DNA of 64,000 nt from Phyllobacterium endophyticum (lineage in GTDB: Bacteria; Pseudomonadota; Alphaproteobacteria; Rhizobiales; Rhizobiaceae). A program made the translations under genes and the position numbers. Position 1 is the stretch's first letter, and the number at the start of each line of letters is the position of its first letter. Positions 1 to 10,796 of this stretch are shown in pieces. The stretch is taken from assembly GCF_003010935.1 (NCBI RefSeq), contig NZ_PGGN01000006.1:204387-268386 (forward strand). Direction: 5' to 3'. The notes beneath the pieces are model-generated. The model searched no databases and was not told where the DNA came from. It saw only the letters and a list, made by a program, of their open reading frames with translations.

Positions 1-3000
1 GCCTGGTAGGCGGTCGTATTGACTTCGCCCGGCGCGAGGGACTTGATCGGCTGCCCCTTGAGAAGCACGCCCGGCAGGGCGTCGGTCACCGTGACGTCGC
101 TCAACGTCACATTGCCGGTATTCGTAATAACAAAATCGTAGGCAATCGTAGCCCCCGGCGTATTGCCGGATGGCGCGCCCGCCCTCTTCAGGATCGTAAG
201 TTCCGGACCGGCGGCTAGCGCCACCGGTACTGTGACTTCCGGACTCTTGATTGGTTCTTCACCGAAGATGATGAGGCCTTCTCCGGCAACAGGTCTGCGG
301 CTATGAGTGCCCGTGGCCGTCGCCTTGTTGACCACCTTGCCTGCGTCAACATCCTTCTGCGTGAGGACGTAGGTGGCGCTGAATGATGTGCTATTCGCCT
401 CGCCAGGGGCGAGGGCTGCGATCGGACCGCCCTTCAGCACAACTCCGGGAAGTGTATCCTGGACCGTGACATTCGAGAGTGTCACGTTGCCTTCGTTCCT
501 CACGACGAATGTATATTTGATCGTATTCCCGGCTTGGACGACTGCGGGAGCGTCGGCCGTTTTCTCGACAGTCAGTTTCGATACTACGTCCGCGACTGTT
601 GTCACCGGCGCCGATTCTATCGGCATGAGCGGTGTCCCGTCGGGACCGTCGCCAGTCAGCGTCGCGACGTTCCTCACTGCTCCAGTGTCGAGATCGGCCT
701 GCTTTACGATATGATCTGCACTGCAGCTTGTTTCTGCCGCGGGCGCGAGCTGCTGGACCCTGCAGATTGGCAAGGTGGACAGCAACTTGTCACTGACCAC
801 GAGATTCCTCAGCGTCACATTGCCGATATTGGTGATTGTGAAAATATAGGTGATCTTGTCGCCGACTTTTGCAAACGAGGTACGGTCCGCCTTCTTGGCG
901 ATCGCCATCTCAGGCTTTGAGGCAAGCGCCACGGTTGTTGCGCTAGGGTCGCTCACGACCCTCGTCTTGTCGGGCGAAGTACCCGTGGCCGTTACCGCGC
1001 CTTCGACCCTGCCCTTGTCGAGATCGGCCTGCGTGATCTCATGCACCGCAGTAAAGCTCGCAGCGTCTTCCGCGCCCGGCGAAAGCTCAAGCAGCTGGCC
1101 CTCTATCTTCAGTCCCGGCTCATCAAGCACCACGTCCTTCAGCGTCACATTGCCGGTGTTCTTCACCGTGAACGTATAGGTGATCTTGTCGCCGGGCCTG
1201 TTGCCGGTGGGAACACCCGCCGTCTTTTTGACTTCAAGCTTGCCTAGCGCCGGGAACTTTGACGTCACCGGCGCCGATATCGCCGTCACCCAATCACCGA
1301 CTGGCGGCTGGCCGGTGACGCTCGCCATATTCTCGACCCCGCCTCTGTCGAGATCGGCCTGCGTCAGCGTATAGATGGCGGTGAATGTCTTCGCATCCTC
1401 CGCGTCAGGCGCAAGCGAGGCGATGGGCCCTCCGCTCAGCAAGATGCCCGGCAATTTGTCGGAGACCGCCACGTCCTTCAGCGTGACATTGCCGATGTTC
1501 TTGATCACGAATGTATAATTGATGGTCGAACCCGCCACGTTGCCCGAGGGCTTGCCCGCCATCTTGACGATCGAGAGCTTGCCCTCTGCGAGAAGCGCCA
1601 CGGTTGTTGCGTTAGGGTCGCTCACGACCCTCGTCTTGTCGGGCGAAGTACCCGTGGCCGTTACCGCGCCTTCGACCCTGCCCTTGTCGAGATCGGCCTG
1701 CGTGATCTCATGCACCGCAGTAAAGCTCGCAGTGTCTTCCGCCCCCGGCGAAAGCTCGATCAGCTGGCCCTCTATCTTCAGCCCCGGCTCATCAAGCACC
1801 ACGTCCTTCAGCGTGACATTGCCGGTGTTCTTCACCTTGAACGTATAGGTGATCTTGTCGCCAGGCCTGTTGCCGGTGGGAACTCCCGCCGTCTTTTTGA
1901 CTTCGAGCTTGCCCTCTGCGAGAAGCGCCACGGTTGTCGCACTCGGGTCGCTCGCCACCCTCGTCTTGTCGGGTGCAGTACCCGTGGCCGTTACCGCGCC
2001 ATCGACCCTGCCCTTGTCGAGATCGGCCTGCGTGATCTCATGAACTGCGGTAAAGCTCGCAGTGTCTTCCGCCCCCGGCGAAAGCTCGATCAGCTGGCCC
2101 TCTATCTTCAGCCCCGGCTCATCAAGCACCACGTCCTTCAGCGTGACATTGCCGGTGTTCTTCACCTTGAACGTATAGGTGATCTTGTCGCCAGGCCTGT
2201 TGCCGGTGGGAACTCCCGCCGTCTTTTTGACTTCGAGCTTGCCCTCTGCGAGAAGCGCCACGGTTGTCGCACTCGGGTCGCTCGCCACCCTCGTCTTGTC
2301 GGGTGCAGTACCCGTGGCCGTTACCGCGCCATCGACCCTGCCCTTGTCGAGATCGGCCTGCGTGATCTCATGCACCGCGGTAAAGCTCGCAGCGTCTTCC
2401 GCGCCCGGCGAAAGCTCAAGCAGCTGGCCCTCTATCTTCAGCCCCGGCTCATCAAGCACCACGTCCTTCAGCGTGACATTGCCGGTGTTCTTGATCACGA
2501 ATGTATAATCGATGGTCGAACCCGCCACATTGCCCGAGGGCTTGCCCGCCGTCTTGACGATCGAGAGCTTGCCCTCTGCGAGAAGCGCCACGCTTGTCGC
2601 ACTCGGCGCGCTCGTCACCCTCGTCTTGTCGGGCGAAGTACCCGTGGCCGTTACCGCGCCATCGACCCTGCCCTTGTCGAGATCGGCCTGGGTGATCTCA
2701 TGCACTGCGGTAAAGCTCGCAGTGTCTTCCTCGCCCGGCGAAAGCTCTAGCAGCTGGCCCTCTATCTTCAGCCCCGGCTCGTCAAGCACCACGTCCTTCA
2801 GCGTCACATTGCCGGTGTTCTTCACCTTGAACGTATAGGTGATCGTATCGCCGAGCCTGTTGCCGGTGGGAACTCCTGCCGTCTTTTTGACTTCAAGCTT
2901 GCCTAGCGCCGGGAACTTTGACGTCACCGTCGTCGAGGTTGCCGTTACCGGAACACCGACTGGCGGCTGGCCGGTGACGCTCGCCATATTCTCGACCCCG

Positions 3001-4560
3001 CCTCTGTCGAGATCGGCCTGCGTCAGCGTATAGATGGCGGTGAATGTCTTCGCATCCTCCGCGTCAGGCGCAAGCAAGGCGATGGGCCCTCCGCTCAGCA
3101 CGATGCCCGGCAATTTGTCCGAGACCGCCACGTCCTTCAGCGTGACATTGCCGGTGTTCCTGATCACGAATGTATAATTGATGGTCGAACCCGGCGTGCT
3201 GCCAGAAGGCTTGCCAGCCGTCTTGACGATCGACAGCGCTGGACTTTTGTCCAAAGTCACGCCCACAGTTGAGGGTAAGCTCGCGAACTTGTCGCCCTGA
3301 GGCGTTACACCGGTAGCCGTCGCCTCATTGGATACGATTCCACCGTCGAAATCCGCTTGAGTAAGTGTATATTGCGCCGTGTAGGCGGTTTTCTCGGTTT
3401 CTCCAGGGGAGAGTTTGGCAATCGGCTTGCCAGTCAGCACCAGGCCGGGAAGTGTGTCCTCCACAACAATATTCGTCAGTGTGACGTCACCCGTGTTCTT
3501 GACGGTGAACGTGTAGTCAATCACACCTCCCACCGCCATTACCGTCGGACCTTCGGCATCCTTGAACAACATCAGGTCAGGAGCCGCACCGGTAAACATA
3601 GTCAGTGTCTTTCCCGGTAGGCTGGTGGTTGTTTCGCCGGATGGCGTGCTCCCGGTGGCAGTGGCGGAATTTTCCAGCTGCCCCGCATCGACATCGGCCT
3701 GAGTAAGAGCGTAGCTGGCGGTAAACGTGGATTTGTCTTCAGCACCAGGCGCCAGAGAAGCGATCGGGCCGCCTTTCAGATCGACGCCCTTCAGCGATTC
3801 GGAGAGTGTTATGTTGGTCAGGGTTACAGTGCCGATATTCCTGATCGTAAACGTATAGGGAATAACAGAGTCGGCCTTGAAGCCGTTTGAAGGTTTTCCT
3901 GCCTCTTTTGCGATGGCCAAGCCTTTTACCTGATCGAAGGTGACCGTCACCGGCGCCGATATCGCCGTCACCCGGTCACCGACTGGCGGCTTTCCGGCAA
4001 CCGACGCCACATTCTCGACCTTGCCGGCGTCAACGTCTTTTTGCGTCAGCGTGTAAGTGGCCGTGAACGTTTGTGTATCTTCCGCCCCCGGCGCAAGCGA
4101 GGCGAGGGGGCCGCCCTTCAGCACAACACCTGGCAGTGTGTCCGTCGCGCTCACATTTGTCAGCGCCACATTGCCGATGTTCTTGATCACGAATGTATAA
4201 TCAATGGTCGAACCCGCCACATTGCCCGAGGGCTTGCCCGCCGTCTTGACGATCGAGAGTTTGCCCTCCGCGAGAAGCCCCACGGTTGTTTCGCTAGGGC
4301 CGCTCACGACCTTCGTCTTGTCGGGTGCAGCACCCGTGGCAATCACCGCGCCATCGACCCTGCCCTTGTCGAGATCGGCCTGCGTGATCTCATGCACTGC
4401 GGTAAAGCTCGCAGTGTCTTCCTCGCCCGGCGAAAGCTCTAGCAGCTGGCCCTCTATCTTCAGCCCCGGCTCATCAAGCACCACGTCCTTCAGCGTCACA
4501 TTGCCGGTGTTCTTCACCGTGAACGTATAGGTGATCGTATCGCCGAGCCTGTTGCCGGTG
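1..4560 (-). pseudogene. DUF11-repeat giant surface protein, downstream part after frameshift (continues past left edge)
   Basis: This is the continuation of the gene that starts at 6760, in the reading frame that opens after a one-base loss near 4557. Read on the minus strand it stays open to base 1: the codon register of the conserved T-Y-T-F motif of the repeats is the same at 14 positions from 4521 down to 132. It encodes about 1,500 residues made only of DUF11-type Ig-like repeats (110-115 aa, with motifs such as YTF.VKNTGNVTL, LSPG and ITQADLDKG). Units between about 1,720 and 2,390 are nearly identical over 330 bp. The C-terminus and any anchor lie outside the window. Whether the gene is broken or the base is a sequencing error cannot be told from the sequence. 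Confidence 0.75.
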
Positions 4561-5640
4561 GAACTCCCGCAGTCTTTTTGACTTCAAGCTTGCCCTCCGC
4601 GAGAAGCGGCACGCTTGTCGCACTCGGCGCGCTCGCCACCCTCGTCTTGTCGGGCGAAGTACCCGCGGCAATCACCGCGCCATCGACCCTGCCCTTGTCG
4701 AGATCGGCCTGCGTGATCTCATGCACCGCAGTAAAGCTCGCAGCGTCTTCCGCCCCCGGCGAAAGCTCAAGCAGCTGGCCCTCTATCTTCAGCCCCGGCT
4801 CATCAAGCACCACGTCCTTCAGCGTGACATTGCCGGTGTTCTTCACCTTGAACGTATAGGTGATCTTGTCGCCGAGCCTGTTGCCGGTGGGAACTCCCGC
4901 CGTCTTTTTGACCATCAGTCCGGGTAAAGGTATCCCGGTGGTCGCAGTGCTGGGCTTTGGCTCGGGCAAGGGAGGACTGCCGGGGGGCGGCGTTCCGGTG
5001 ACCGTCGCAGTGTTCTCCACCTTGCCGGCCGCTACATCAGCCTCGGTCAGCTTGTAGACCGCCGTCACCGTCTTTACGCCGGTGGCAAGAGTGCCGATCG
5101 TGAATGCGGGAAGTTTGCCTAGCTTGTCGTCAGTGATCTTCACCCCTGTCAAAGTCACGTTGCCGGTGTTTTCCACCTTGAACGTATAGGTGATCGTGTC
5201 GCCGGCCTTGCTGCCAGATGGAGCGCCGGATGTCTTTTCGATTGACAGACCTGACAAAGCGGGAAGCGTAACCGTTGCCGATGAAGGCAAGCTTGTAAGC
5301 GTCTTGCCATCAGGCGTGCTACCGCTTGCGCTCGCCGTATTGATGATCTGGGTTCCACCCGCCTTCTTGAGGTCGGCATCGGTCAGGGCATAGGTAGCGG
5401 TAAAGGTCGTCTCGTCGACTGTCGGCTTGTCCCTGGAGCCTGCGGCTAGCGTAATTGGCTCGCCCTTGATGACCACACCCGGCATCGTGTCCGTTATCTG
5501 CACATTCGTCAGCGGAAACGCACCAGGATTTGAAACCTTGAATTTATAGGTGATAAGCGCGCCGACAGCGAACACAGCGGGCGGTGTCGCGGTTTTAACG
5601 AGCTGGATATCAGGATATAGAATCGTAACGCGGGCCTTGC
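1..5640 (-). repeat. Tandem array of about 17 DUF11-coding units, 330-345 bp each
   Basis: The T-Y-T-F codons recur near 5543, 5183, 4850, 4521, 4191, 3849, 3507, 3168, 2829, 2499, 2169, 1839, 1509, 1170, 840, 507 and 132, a period of 330-375 bp. Neighbouring units at about 1,720-2,050 and 2,050-2,390 differ at only a few bases, while the units at either end have diverged. This pattern indicates recent tandem duplication in the centre of the array. The spacing and the coding nature exclude a CRISPR array. Confidence 0.9.
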
Positions 5641-6760
5641 CAGATTCGCCATTAGCTGTCGTGGCCGGTTTTCTTTTGTCATAGAGGCCATTCTTGAACG
5701 TATATTCTACAGGCGTCGGCGAACCGCGGAATCCGGCCTCCGGATTGAAGGTCAAGCCACCCGTGTGGTCATCGTAGGTCCACGTGCCCTGACCCTTAAC
5801 AGTGAAGCCGGTAATCGCGTCCCCGAGCGCTTCTCCACGTTTGATCGTGACGGGACTGCTCGCGCCTGACGGCAGCACGAGGCTTACCGTTCCTTTGGCG
5901 AAACTTGTCACGGAACTGACCGAAAATGCCCCTCCTGCCAGTTCGTTTCCATCATTCTCCAAAATGTGCAGGGTGACGGGCGTTCCGGACTCGGCCTCCT
6001 TGCGATCATCCTTGGCGGCAGGTTTGCGCATATCCGAGCATTTGAGATCGAACGACTGGGATTCCTTGTAGCTGTGGTCGTCGAGGGCAACCGTAAGCTT
6101 ATTGACGCCGATACGGCCCATGCGGAAAACGCTGGTCTTGGAATAGGAAACTTCCGCTCCGGATGTCGGCTCGTTACTATAGGTTTTATCACCGATGGCG
6201 CTGAAAACGCTGTCCACCCCGGCCACAGTGCCGAATTCTCGCGGAAGCGTGGATTGCCTGGAAATACGGACAAATTCGACCGGAGGCGCGCATAGCTCAA
6301 TAAACAGGCGCTCCTGATTGGGGCCGTCCAGATCGTTATATTGAACGAAGACTTCCGCCTCGACCGCTACGCCGCCTTTATCGGTCGCGAGATTGTAGGT
6401 TCCCGCCTCGTAGATATACCAATCGGCCCATATCGCGGCGCTGCCTTTGCCCATTATCGAGGCAATGCCTGGCTTTTTCAAATCATTGTGAACCGAAAAC
6501 TCATTGGCGCTCGTTCCAGTCGATGCCTTCGCCACCAGGTCTACGTTTTTCCCGCCGACAGTGCCTGCGTTCTTGAAAAGGGCGCGCTTGTTTGAACCAC
6601 TGGTGGCATCGCTAAAATCCGATTGTTTTAAATCGTTGAACTTAAGTTCGGCGGCAGACGCGGGAGCGGTTGCCGCGATCAATGCGAAGACGACCGCGAG
6701 AAAAATGAAGGGGCAAATCAGCCATTTGATGCTGGAAAGGCGGGCGCAATATGTTGTCAA
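4514..6760 (-). CDS. DUF11-repeat giant secreted protein, N-terminal part
   Basis: The frame starts at a TTG (6760) with a weak AGG seven bases before it. Residues 1-37 are a signal peptide (hydrophobic core, then an A-S-A-A cleavage region). A unique N-terminal region to about residue 235 is followed by a Thr/Gly-rich domain (about 240-370) resembling CshA-type fibril repeats, then by DUF11 repeats from about residue 385. Such proteins are exported surface or fibril proteins, and adhesion is a reasonable inference. The frame ends at 4514 only because one C is missing in the codons for VP-T-G-N: other copies have the Pro codon CCC, here CC, so the last 15 or so residues are out of frame. The full product would exceed 2,250 aa. 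The gene has no partner operon and is preceded by an AT-rich stretch. Confidence 0.8.
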   Translation of the reverse strand: MTTYCARLSSIKWLICPFIFLAVVFALIAATAPASAAELKFNDLKQSDFSDATSGSNKRALFKNAGTVGGKNVDLVAKASTGTSANEFSVHNDLKKPGIASIMGKGSAAIWADWYIYEAGTYNLATDKGGVAVEAEVFVQYNDLDGPNQERLFIELCAPPVEFVRISRQSTLPREFGTVAGVDSVFSAIGDKTYSNEPTSGAEVSYSKTSVFRMGRIGVNKLTVALDDHSYKESQSFDLKCSDMRKPAAKDDRKEAESGTPVTLHILENDGNELAGGAFSVSSVTSFAKGTVSLVLPSGASSPVTIKRGEALGDAITGFTVKGQGTWTYDDHTGGLTFNPEAGFRGSPTPVEYTFKNGLYDKRKPATTANGESGKARVTILYPDIQLVKTATPPAVFAVGALITYKFKVSNPGAFPLTNVQITDTMPGVVIKGEPITLAAGSRDKPTVDETTFTATYALTDADLKKAGGTQIINTASASGSTPDGKTLTSLPSSATVTLPALSGLSIEKTSGAPSGSKAGDTITYTFKVENTGNVTLTGVKITDDKLGKLPAFTIGTLATGVKTVTAVYKLTEADVAAGKVENTATVTGTPPPGSPPLPEPKPSTATTGIPLPGLMVKKTAGVPTGNRLGDKITYTFKVKNTGNVTLKDVVLDEPGLKIEGQLLELSPGAEDAASFTAVHEITQADLDKGRVDGAVIAAGTSPDKTRVASAPSATSVPLLAEGKLEVKKTAGVPPATGSAIRSPIRSR

Positions 6761-7371
6761 TGAAATACCTGTCTTTTCAAAATTCAGTCGCGCTAAAATA
6801 CAACTTTAAGTAGTACTAACTCAAAACAGCAAAATCAAAATGATCAAAAACAAGGCAAACTATGAACCTGCTATATTTGTCCACTGGACTACAGTCAAGG
6901 ACAAAAATATTTCAGCTACGGATAAAATAGTCCTAAATTCAACATGTTAGGTCAAATACAGCAACTAGCGATGTGTAGCCGATTGTATTTCCAAAATAGA
7001 CAAAGCATGACGTCCACCCTGAAAACGCACACTTTATACGTGCACCCCCTGACCGCGCCTGCCGCCCTGTCTCGATACCGCCATCGAAACATTCCTCCCC
7101 GGATTGCTCCGGCACCTGATGTCGGCGGATAATTTCGGTCGGATGTCGGCTTCAGACCCATCTGGCTTGACCGTTGCGCCTGTCTCCCGCCGAAGTTGTA
7201 TTTCTTTGGCAAGATTGCTACCGTCGCCTTCACCTGGAAAGGACGAAACGGACTGCCGGAACTGGCGGTCACCGAAACGAATTCCCAGGCAGTCGAGCGT
7301 CCGGGAGGCTGACGGCTCCAGGAACCAATCCGTCGCAAGTGCATTTGGTTACGAGCCGTGGGAGTTTAGCG
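6761..7371. other. AT-rich intergenic region between the DUF11 gene and ku
   Basis: The stretch 6,790-7,050 is clearly richer in A and T than the rest of the window, with A-tracts. It must hold the leftward promoter of the DUF11 gene and the rightward promoter of ku. Open frames across it (for example 7174-7371 in the ku frame) show no recognisable domain and lie upstream of the ribosome site that decides the ku start. I see no RNA gene or clear sigma-factor motif. Confidence 0.5.
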
Positions 7372-8220
7372 TTGGCGCCAAGAGCAAACTGGAAGGGTTT
7401 TCTGAAAGTAGCGGAGCTTACTTGCCCCGTTGCCCTTTATACCGCCGCTTCAACTTCCGAAAGAATAGCCTTCCACACGCTCAACCGCGCAACGGGACAC
7501 AGGGTGCATCGGCAGTTCATCGATACGGACAACGGCAAGCCGGTAGAGAAGGACGACCAGGTCAAGGGCTACCCCGTCGGCGACAATAATTACATCGTGC
7601 TTGAGCCTGACGAGATTGCTGCCGCAGTGCCGGAGAGCGACAAGACGCTTGCTGTCGAGGCGTTTGTGTCATGCGATGATGTGGATGACGTCTTCTTCGA
7701 CAAGCCCTACTATCTGGCCCCGAGCGACAAGCATGGCGAAGAGGCCTTCGCTCTTATCCGCGACGGTCTGGCCAAGAAGAATGCCGTCGCCGTCGCGCAG
7801 ACCGTGCTGTTCCGCCGCGAACGTACGCTGTTTATCCGCGCTTTCAATGGCGGGCTGCTCGCCAACACCTTGCATTTCGACTATGAAGTGCGCTCCGCCA
7901 GGGAAGCATTCAGCGACGTTCCCGAGATGAAGATTACTGGCGAGATGCTGGATCTTGCCAAGCACATTATCGAGACCAAGCGTGGAACATTCGATCCGTC
8001 CCAGTACAAGGATCGGTACGAAGCCGCGCTTGCGGAACTTGTGCGGGCAAAGCTCGAAGGCAAGCCTCTTCCGGAGAGGAAGCCGGCCAAATCCGAAAAG
8101 GTCGTGGATCTCATGGAAGCCCTGCGCCAGAGCGCCGGTGTCGGAAAGAAGGAAGCCAGCGCCAGGAAAGGCCCCGCCCGCAAGGCGAAAGCGGAGCCCG
8201 CACGGAGGAAGGCGAGCTAG
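7372..8220 (+). CDS. ku: Non-homologous end-joining protein Ku (first copy)
   Basis: Bacterial Ku forms a ring on double-strand DNA ends and recruits LigD. I chose the TTG at 7372 (282 aa) because GGGAG sits seven bases before it and the protein then begins M-A-P-R-A-N-W-K-G-F-L-K, like other Ku proteins; the frame itself opens further upstream without homology. The Ku core (residues 1-235) is followed by a Lys/Arg/Ala-rich basic tail, as in long Ku proteins. It lies three bases upstream of ligD in the same direction, so the two form an operon. A second, divergent Ku lies at 10797-11600, so a heterodimer or condition-specific pair is possible. Confidence 0.95.
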   Translation: MAPRANWKGFLKVAELTCPVALYTAASTSERIAFHTLNRATGHRVHRQFIDTDNGKPVEKDDQVKGYPVGDNNYIVLEPDEIAAAVPESDKTLAVEAFVSCDDVDDVFFDKPYYLAPSDKHGEEAFALIRDGLAKKNAVAVAQTVLFRRERTLFIRAFNGGLLANTLHFDYEVRSAREAFSDVPEMKITGEMLDLAKHIIETKRGTFDPSQYKDRYEAALAELVRAKLEGKPLPERKPAKSEKVVDLMEALRQSAGVGKKEASARKGPARKAKAEPARRKAS

Positions 8221-8223
8221 TCC

Positions 8224-10767
8224 ATGGTTGCTCTTGAAACATACCGCAAGAAACGTGATTTCAAGACAACGTCCGAGCCCCGGGGGCGCAAGGCCAGGAA
8301 GACCGGGAACAGTTTCGTCATACAGAAACACGATGCGACGCGGCTGCATTACGATCTGCGCCTGGAAATGGACGGCGTATTGAAGAGTTGGGCTGTTACG
8401 CGCGGCCCGAGCCTGGTTCCGGGTGAGAAACGGCTCGCGGTTCATGTCGAGGACCATCCACTGGAATATGGCGACTTCGAAGGTACGATTCCCAAGGGGG
8501 AATATGGCGGCGGCACCGTCATCGTCTGGGATCGCGGGACGTGGATTCCGGTCTTCGATGAGCATCGAGGCTACCAGAAGGGCCATCTCGAATTCGAGCT
8601 ACATGGCGAAAAGCTGTCTGGACGCTGGCATCTTGTGCGCATGCAGGGCAAGCCGCGGGAAAAGCGTGAAAACTGGTTGCTGATCAAGGGCGAAGACGAG
8701 GCAGCCCGCTCCGAAAGCGATCCGGATATTCTTGAAGAACGACCAGAGTCGGTGAAGACCGGGCGCCAAATCGCGGATGTCGCCGGCGAACAACCGGGTT
8801 GGTCATCCAAGACCGGCAAGATCAGCAAGAGCAAATCGTCGAGCAAGGCGGCCAAGGGCAAGACATCACCAGCCATGGCAGCGGAACCGGACATCCCAGA
8901 TCCTTCCGGCTTGAAGGGCGCCAAAAAAACGGCTCTACCGTCGTTTGTGGAACCGACGCTGGCGACGCTTTCGCCGAAGCCACCGACCGGCGACCGCTGG
9001 ATTCACGAAATCAAGTTCGACGGCTACCGCCTGCAGGCGCGCATCGAAGCCGGACGAGTCAAGCTTTTCACCCGCAGCGGCCTCGACTGGACCAAGAAAT
9101 TCGGCAAGGAGATCGTCGCCGCCTTTCAGGATCTGCCTGTCGGCACTGCCCTCATAGATGGCGAAGTGGTGGTCGAGACCGCCGGGGGAGCCTCGAACTT
9201 TTCGGCGCTCCAAGCTGCCCTCAGTGACAATCGCACCGACCGCTTCGTCTTCTACACCTTCGACCTTCTCTATCTCGATGGTTTCGATTTGCGTGGTCTG
9301 CCCCTGATTGAACGCAAGGCGCTGCTTGAAAAACTCGTGTCAGGAGCGCCAGGGCTGATCAGGTATAGCGGACACTTCGAAGAGAACGGCCCCCTCATAC
9401 TCGATCACGCCTGCCGCCTCAGCCTTGAAGGAATCGTGTCGAAACTGCGAGATGCCCCCTATCGTTCCGGCCGGGTCAAGGACTGGATCAAGTCCAAATG
9501 CTCGCAGCGACAGGAATTCGTCATTGCCGGCTATGTACCTTCGACCACGTCGCGCAAAGCCATCGGTTCGCTCGTCATGGGCGTTTACAATGGCAAGAAA
9601 CTCGAGCATGTGGGCCGCGTTGGCACGGGCTATAGCACGTCCGTGGCCGAGGACCTATTTAGCAAGCTGGAACGGATCCGCACTCCGGAGAGCCCTTTTG
9701 CCGAACGCCTGAGCGCGGAGGCGGCAAGGCAGGTGCGCTATGTGAAACCGCAACTCGTTGCCGAGGTGGAATTCCGGACCTGGACTTCGGACAACATTCT
9801 CCGCCATGCTGCCTTCCGAGGCCTGCGCGAAGACAAGGATGCCAGCGAGGTCGTGCGCGAAACGGCGAAGACCAGGGCTCCGGCGACACCCGAGAGGTCA
9901 AGCGTGAAACTCACCCATCCGGATCGCATATATTGGCCTGGAGAAGGCGTCACCAAGGAAGGGCTGGCCGATTACTATACGGAGGTGTGGAAATACATCG
10001 CCCCGTTTGTCGTTGGGCGTCCACTCGCCTTGCTTAGGGGACCGGAAGGCATTACCGGCCAGACTTTCTTCCAGAAGCACGCCTGGAAGGGCCTCAACTC
10101 CAATATCGTGCTGGTGAAGGACCCAACGGACACCGACGACGAACCACTGATCAGCATCGATGACCTCGACGGATTGATCGGCCTCGTCCAGTCGGCGGTG
10201 CTCGAGATTCACCCCTGGGGCTCGACTGTCGCCAATTGGGAGCGCCCGGACATGATCATCATGGACCTTGACCCGGGAGACGGCGTTGCCTGGGACGAGG
10301 TCATCGCGGGCGCTCTTGAAACCCGCGAGAGGCTGGAACGTGCAGGGTTGAATTCCTTTATCAAGACATCCGGCGGCAAGGGGCTCCATGTCGTAGCGCC
10401 AGTCAAGCCAAAGGCTGCCTGGCCCGAGGTCAAGGCGTTCACCAAGGCTATCGCCGATTCCATGGCCTCCGATAGTCCGGATCGCTATGTCTCGACCATC
10501 ACCAAGTCGAAACGCAAAGGCAAGATCCTCATCGATTACCTGCGCAACCAGCGGGGCATGACCGCGGTCGCACCCTATTCGACGCGGGCCCGCCCGGGTG
10601 CGGCCGTTTCCATGCCCCTGGAATGGGACGAACTGACGCCGGGCATTGGGCCTGCTTATTTTACGGTCTTGAACACTCCGACGCGGCTTGCCTCGCTCAA
10701 GCGGGATCCATGGGCGGACTTTAGATCAGCCGCCGCTCCAATAGAAAAATCGAAGAAGAAGCCCTGA
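8224..10767 (+). CDS. ligD: Multifunctional DNA ligase D (phosphoesterase-ligase-polymerase)
   Basis: An 847-aa end-joining enzyme that trims, fills and seals broken DNA ends. The domain order is the 3'-phosphoesterase (about residues 20-165, with the RLHYDLRLEMDG motif), a Lys/Ser-rich linker (about 170-235), an ATP-dependent ligase (about 240-540; nucleotidyl motif I EIKFDGYR, OB-fold after) and a primase-like polymerase (about 570-847; MDLDPGD metal motif and SGGKGLH). This is the order found in pseudomonads and rhizobia; mycobacterial LigD has the polymerase first. The ATG follows the ku stop by three bases, so expression is coupled to ku. All three active-site motifs look intact. Confidence 0.97.
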   Translation: MVALETYRKKRDFKTTSEPRGRKARKTGNSFVIQKHDATRLHYDLRLEMDGVLKSWAVTRGPSLVPGEKRLAVHVEDHPLEYGDFEGTIPKGEYGGGTVIVWDRGTWIPVFDEHRGYQKGHLEFELHGEKLSGRWHLVRMQGKPREKRENWLLIKGEDEAARSESDPDILEERPESVKTGRQIADVAGEQPGWSSKTGKISKSKSSSKAAKGKTSPAMAAEPDIPDPSGLKGAKKTALPSFVEPTLATLSPKPPTGDRWIHEIKFDGYRLQARIEAGRVKLFTRSGLDWTKKFGKEIVAAFQDLPVGTALIDGEVVVETAGGASNFSALQAALSDNRTDRFVFYTFDLLYLDGFDLRGLPLIERKALLEKLVSGAPGLIRYSGHFEENGPLILDHACRLSLEGIVSKLRDAPYRSGRVKDWIKSKCSQRQEFVIAGYVPSTTSRKAIGSLVMGVYNGKKLEHVGRVGTGYSTSVAEDLFSKLERIRTPESPFAERLSAEAARQVRYVKPQLVAEVEFRTWTSDNILRHAAFRGLREDKDASEVVRETAKTRAPATPERSSVKLTHPDRIYWPGEGVTKEGLADYYTEVWKYIAPFVVGRPLALLRGPEGITGQTFFQKHAWKGLNSNIVLVKDPTDTDDEPLISIDDLDGLIGLVQSAVLEIHPWGSTVANWERPDMIIMDLDPGDGVAWDEVIAGALETRERLERAGLNSFIKTSGGKGLHVVAPVKPKAAWPEVKAFTKAIADSMASDSPDRYVSTITKSKRKGKILIDYLRNQRGMTAVAPYSTRARPGAAVSMPLEWDELTPGIGPAYFTVLNTPTRLASLKRDPWADFRSAAAPIEKSKKKP

Positions 10768-10796
10768 GCAAATCCTGTCTGATCAGGAAGTGTGCG

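Noticed and set aside
1710..2750. Long plus-strand open frame of 346 codons
   Set aside because: It is the antisense shadow of the DUF11 repeats; it repeats with the array and has no ribosome site or family pattern.
1..5640. CRISPR-like regular repeats
   Set aside because: The period is 330-375 bp, the repeats are coding on the minus strand and there are no short unique spacers.
6952..7344. Minus-strand frame of 130 codons between DUF11 and ku
   Set aside because: No family pattern, unusual composition, and it overlaps the upstream region and frame of ku.
7318..7352. GGAAC...GGTT in front of ku
   Set aside because: The spacer is about 21 bases, too long for the EcfG consensus, so ku is not counted in the stress set.
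7174..7371. Upstream extension of the ku frame by 66 codons
   Set aside because: The extension has no Ku homology; the TTG at 7372 has GGGAG at the right distance and gives the family-typical N-terminus.
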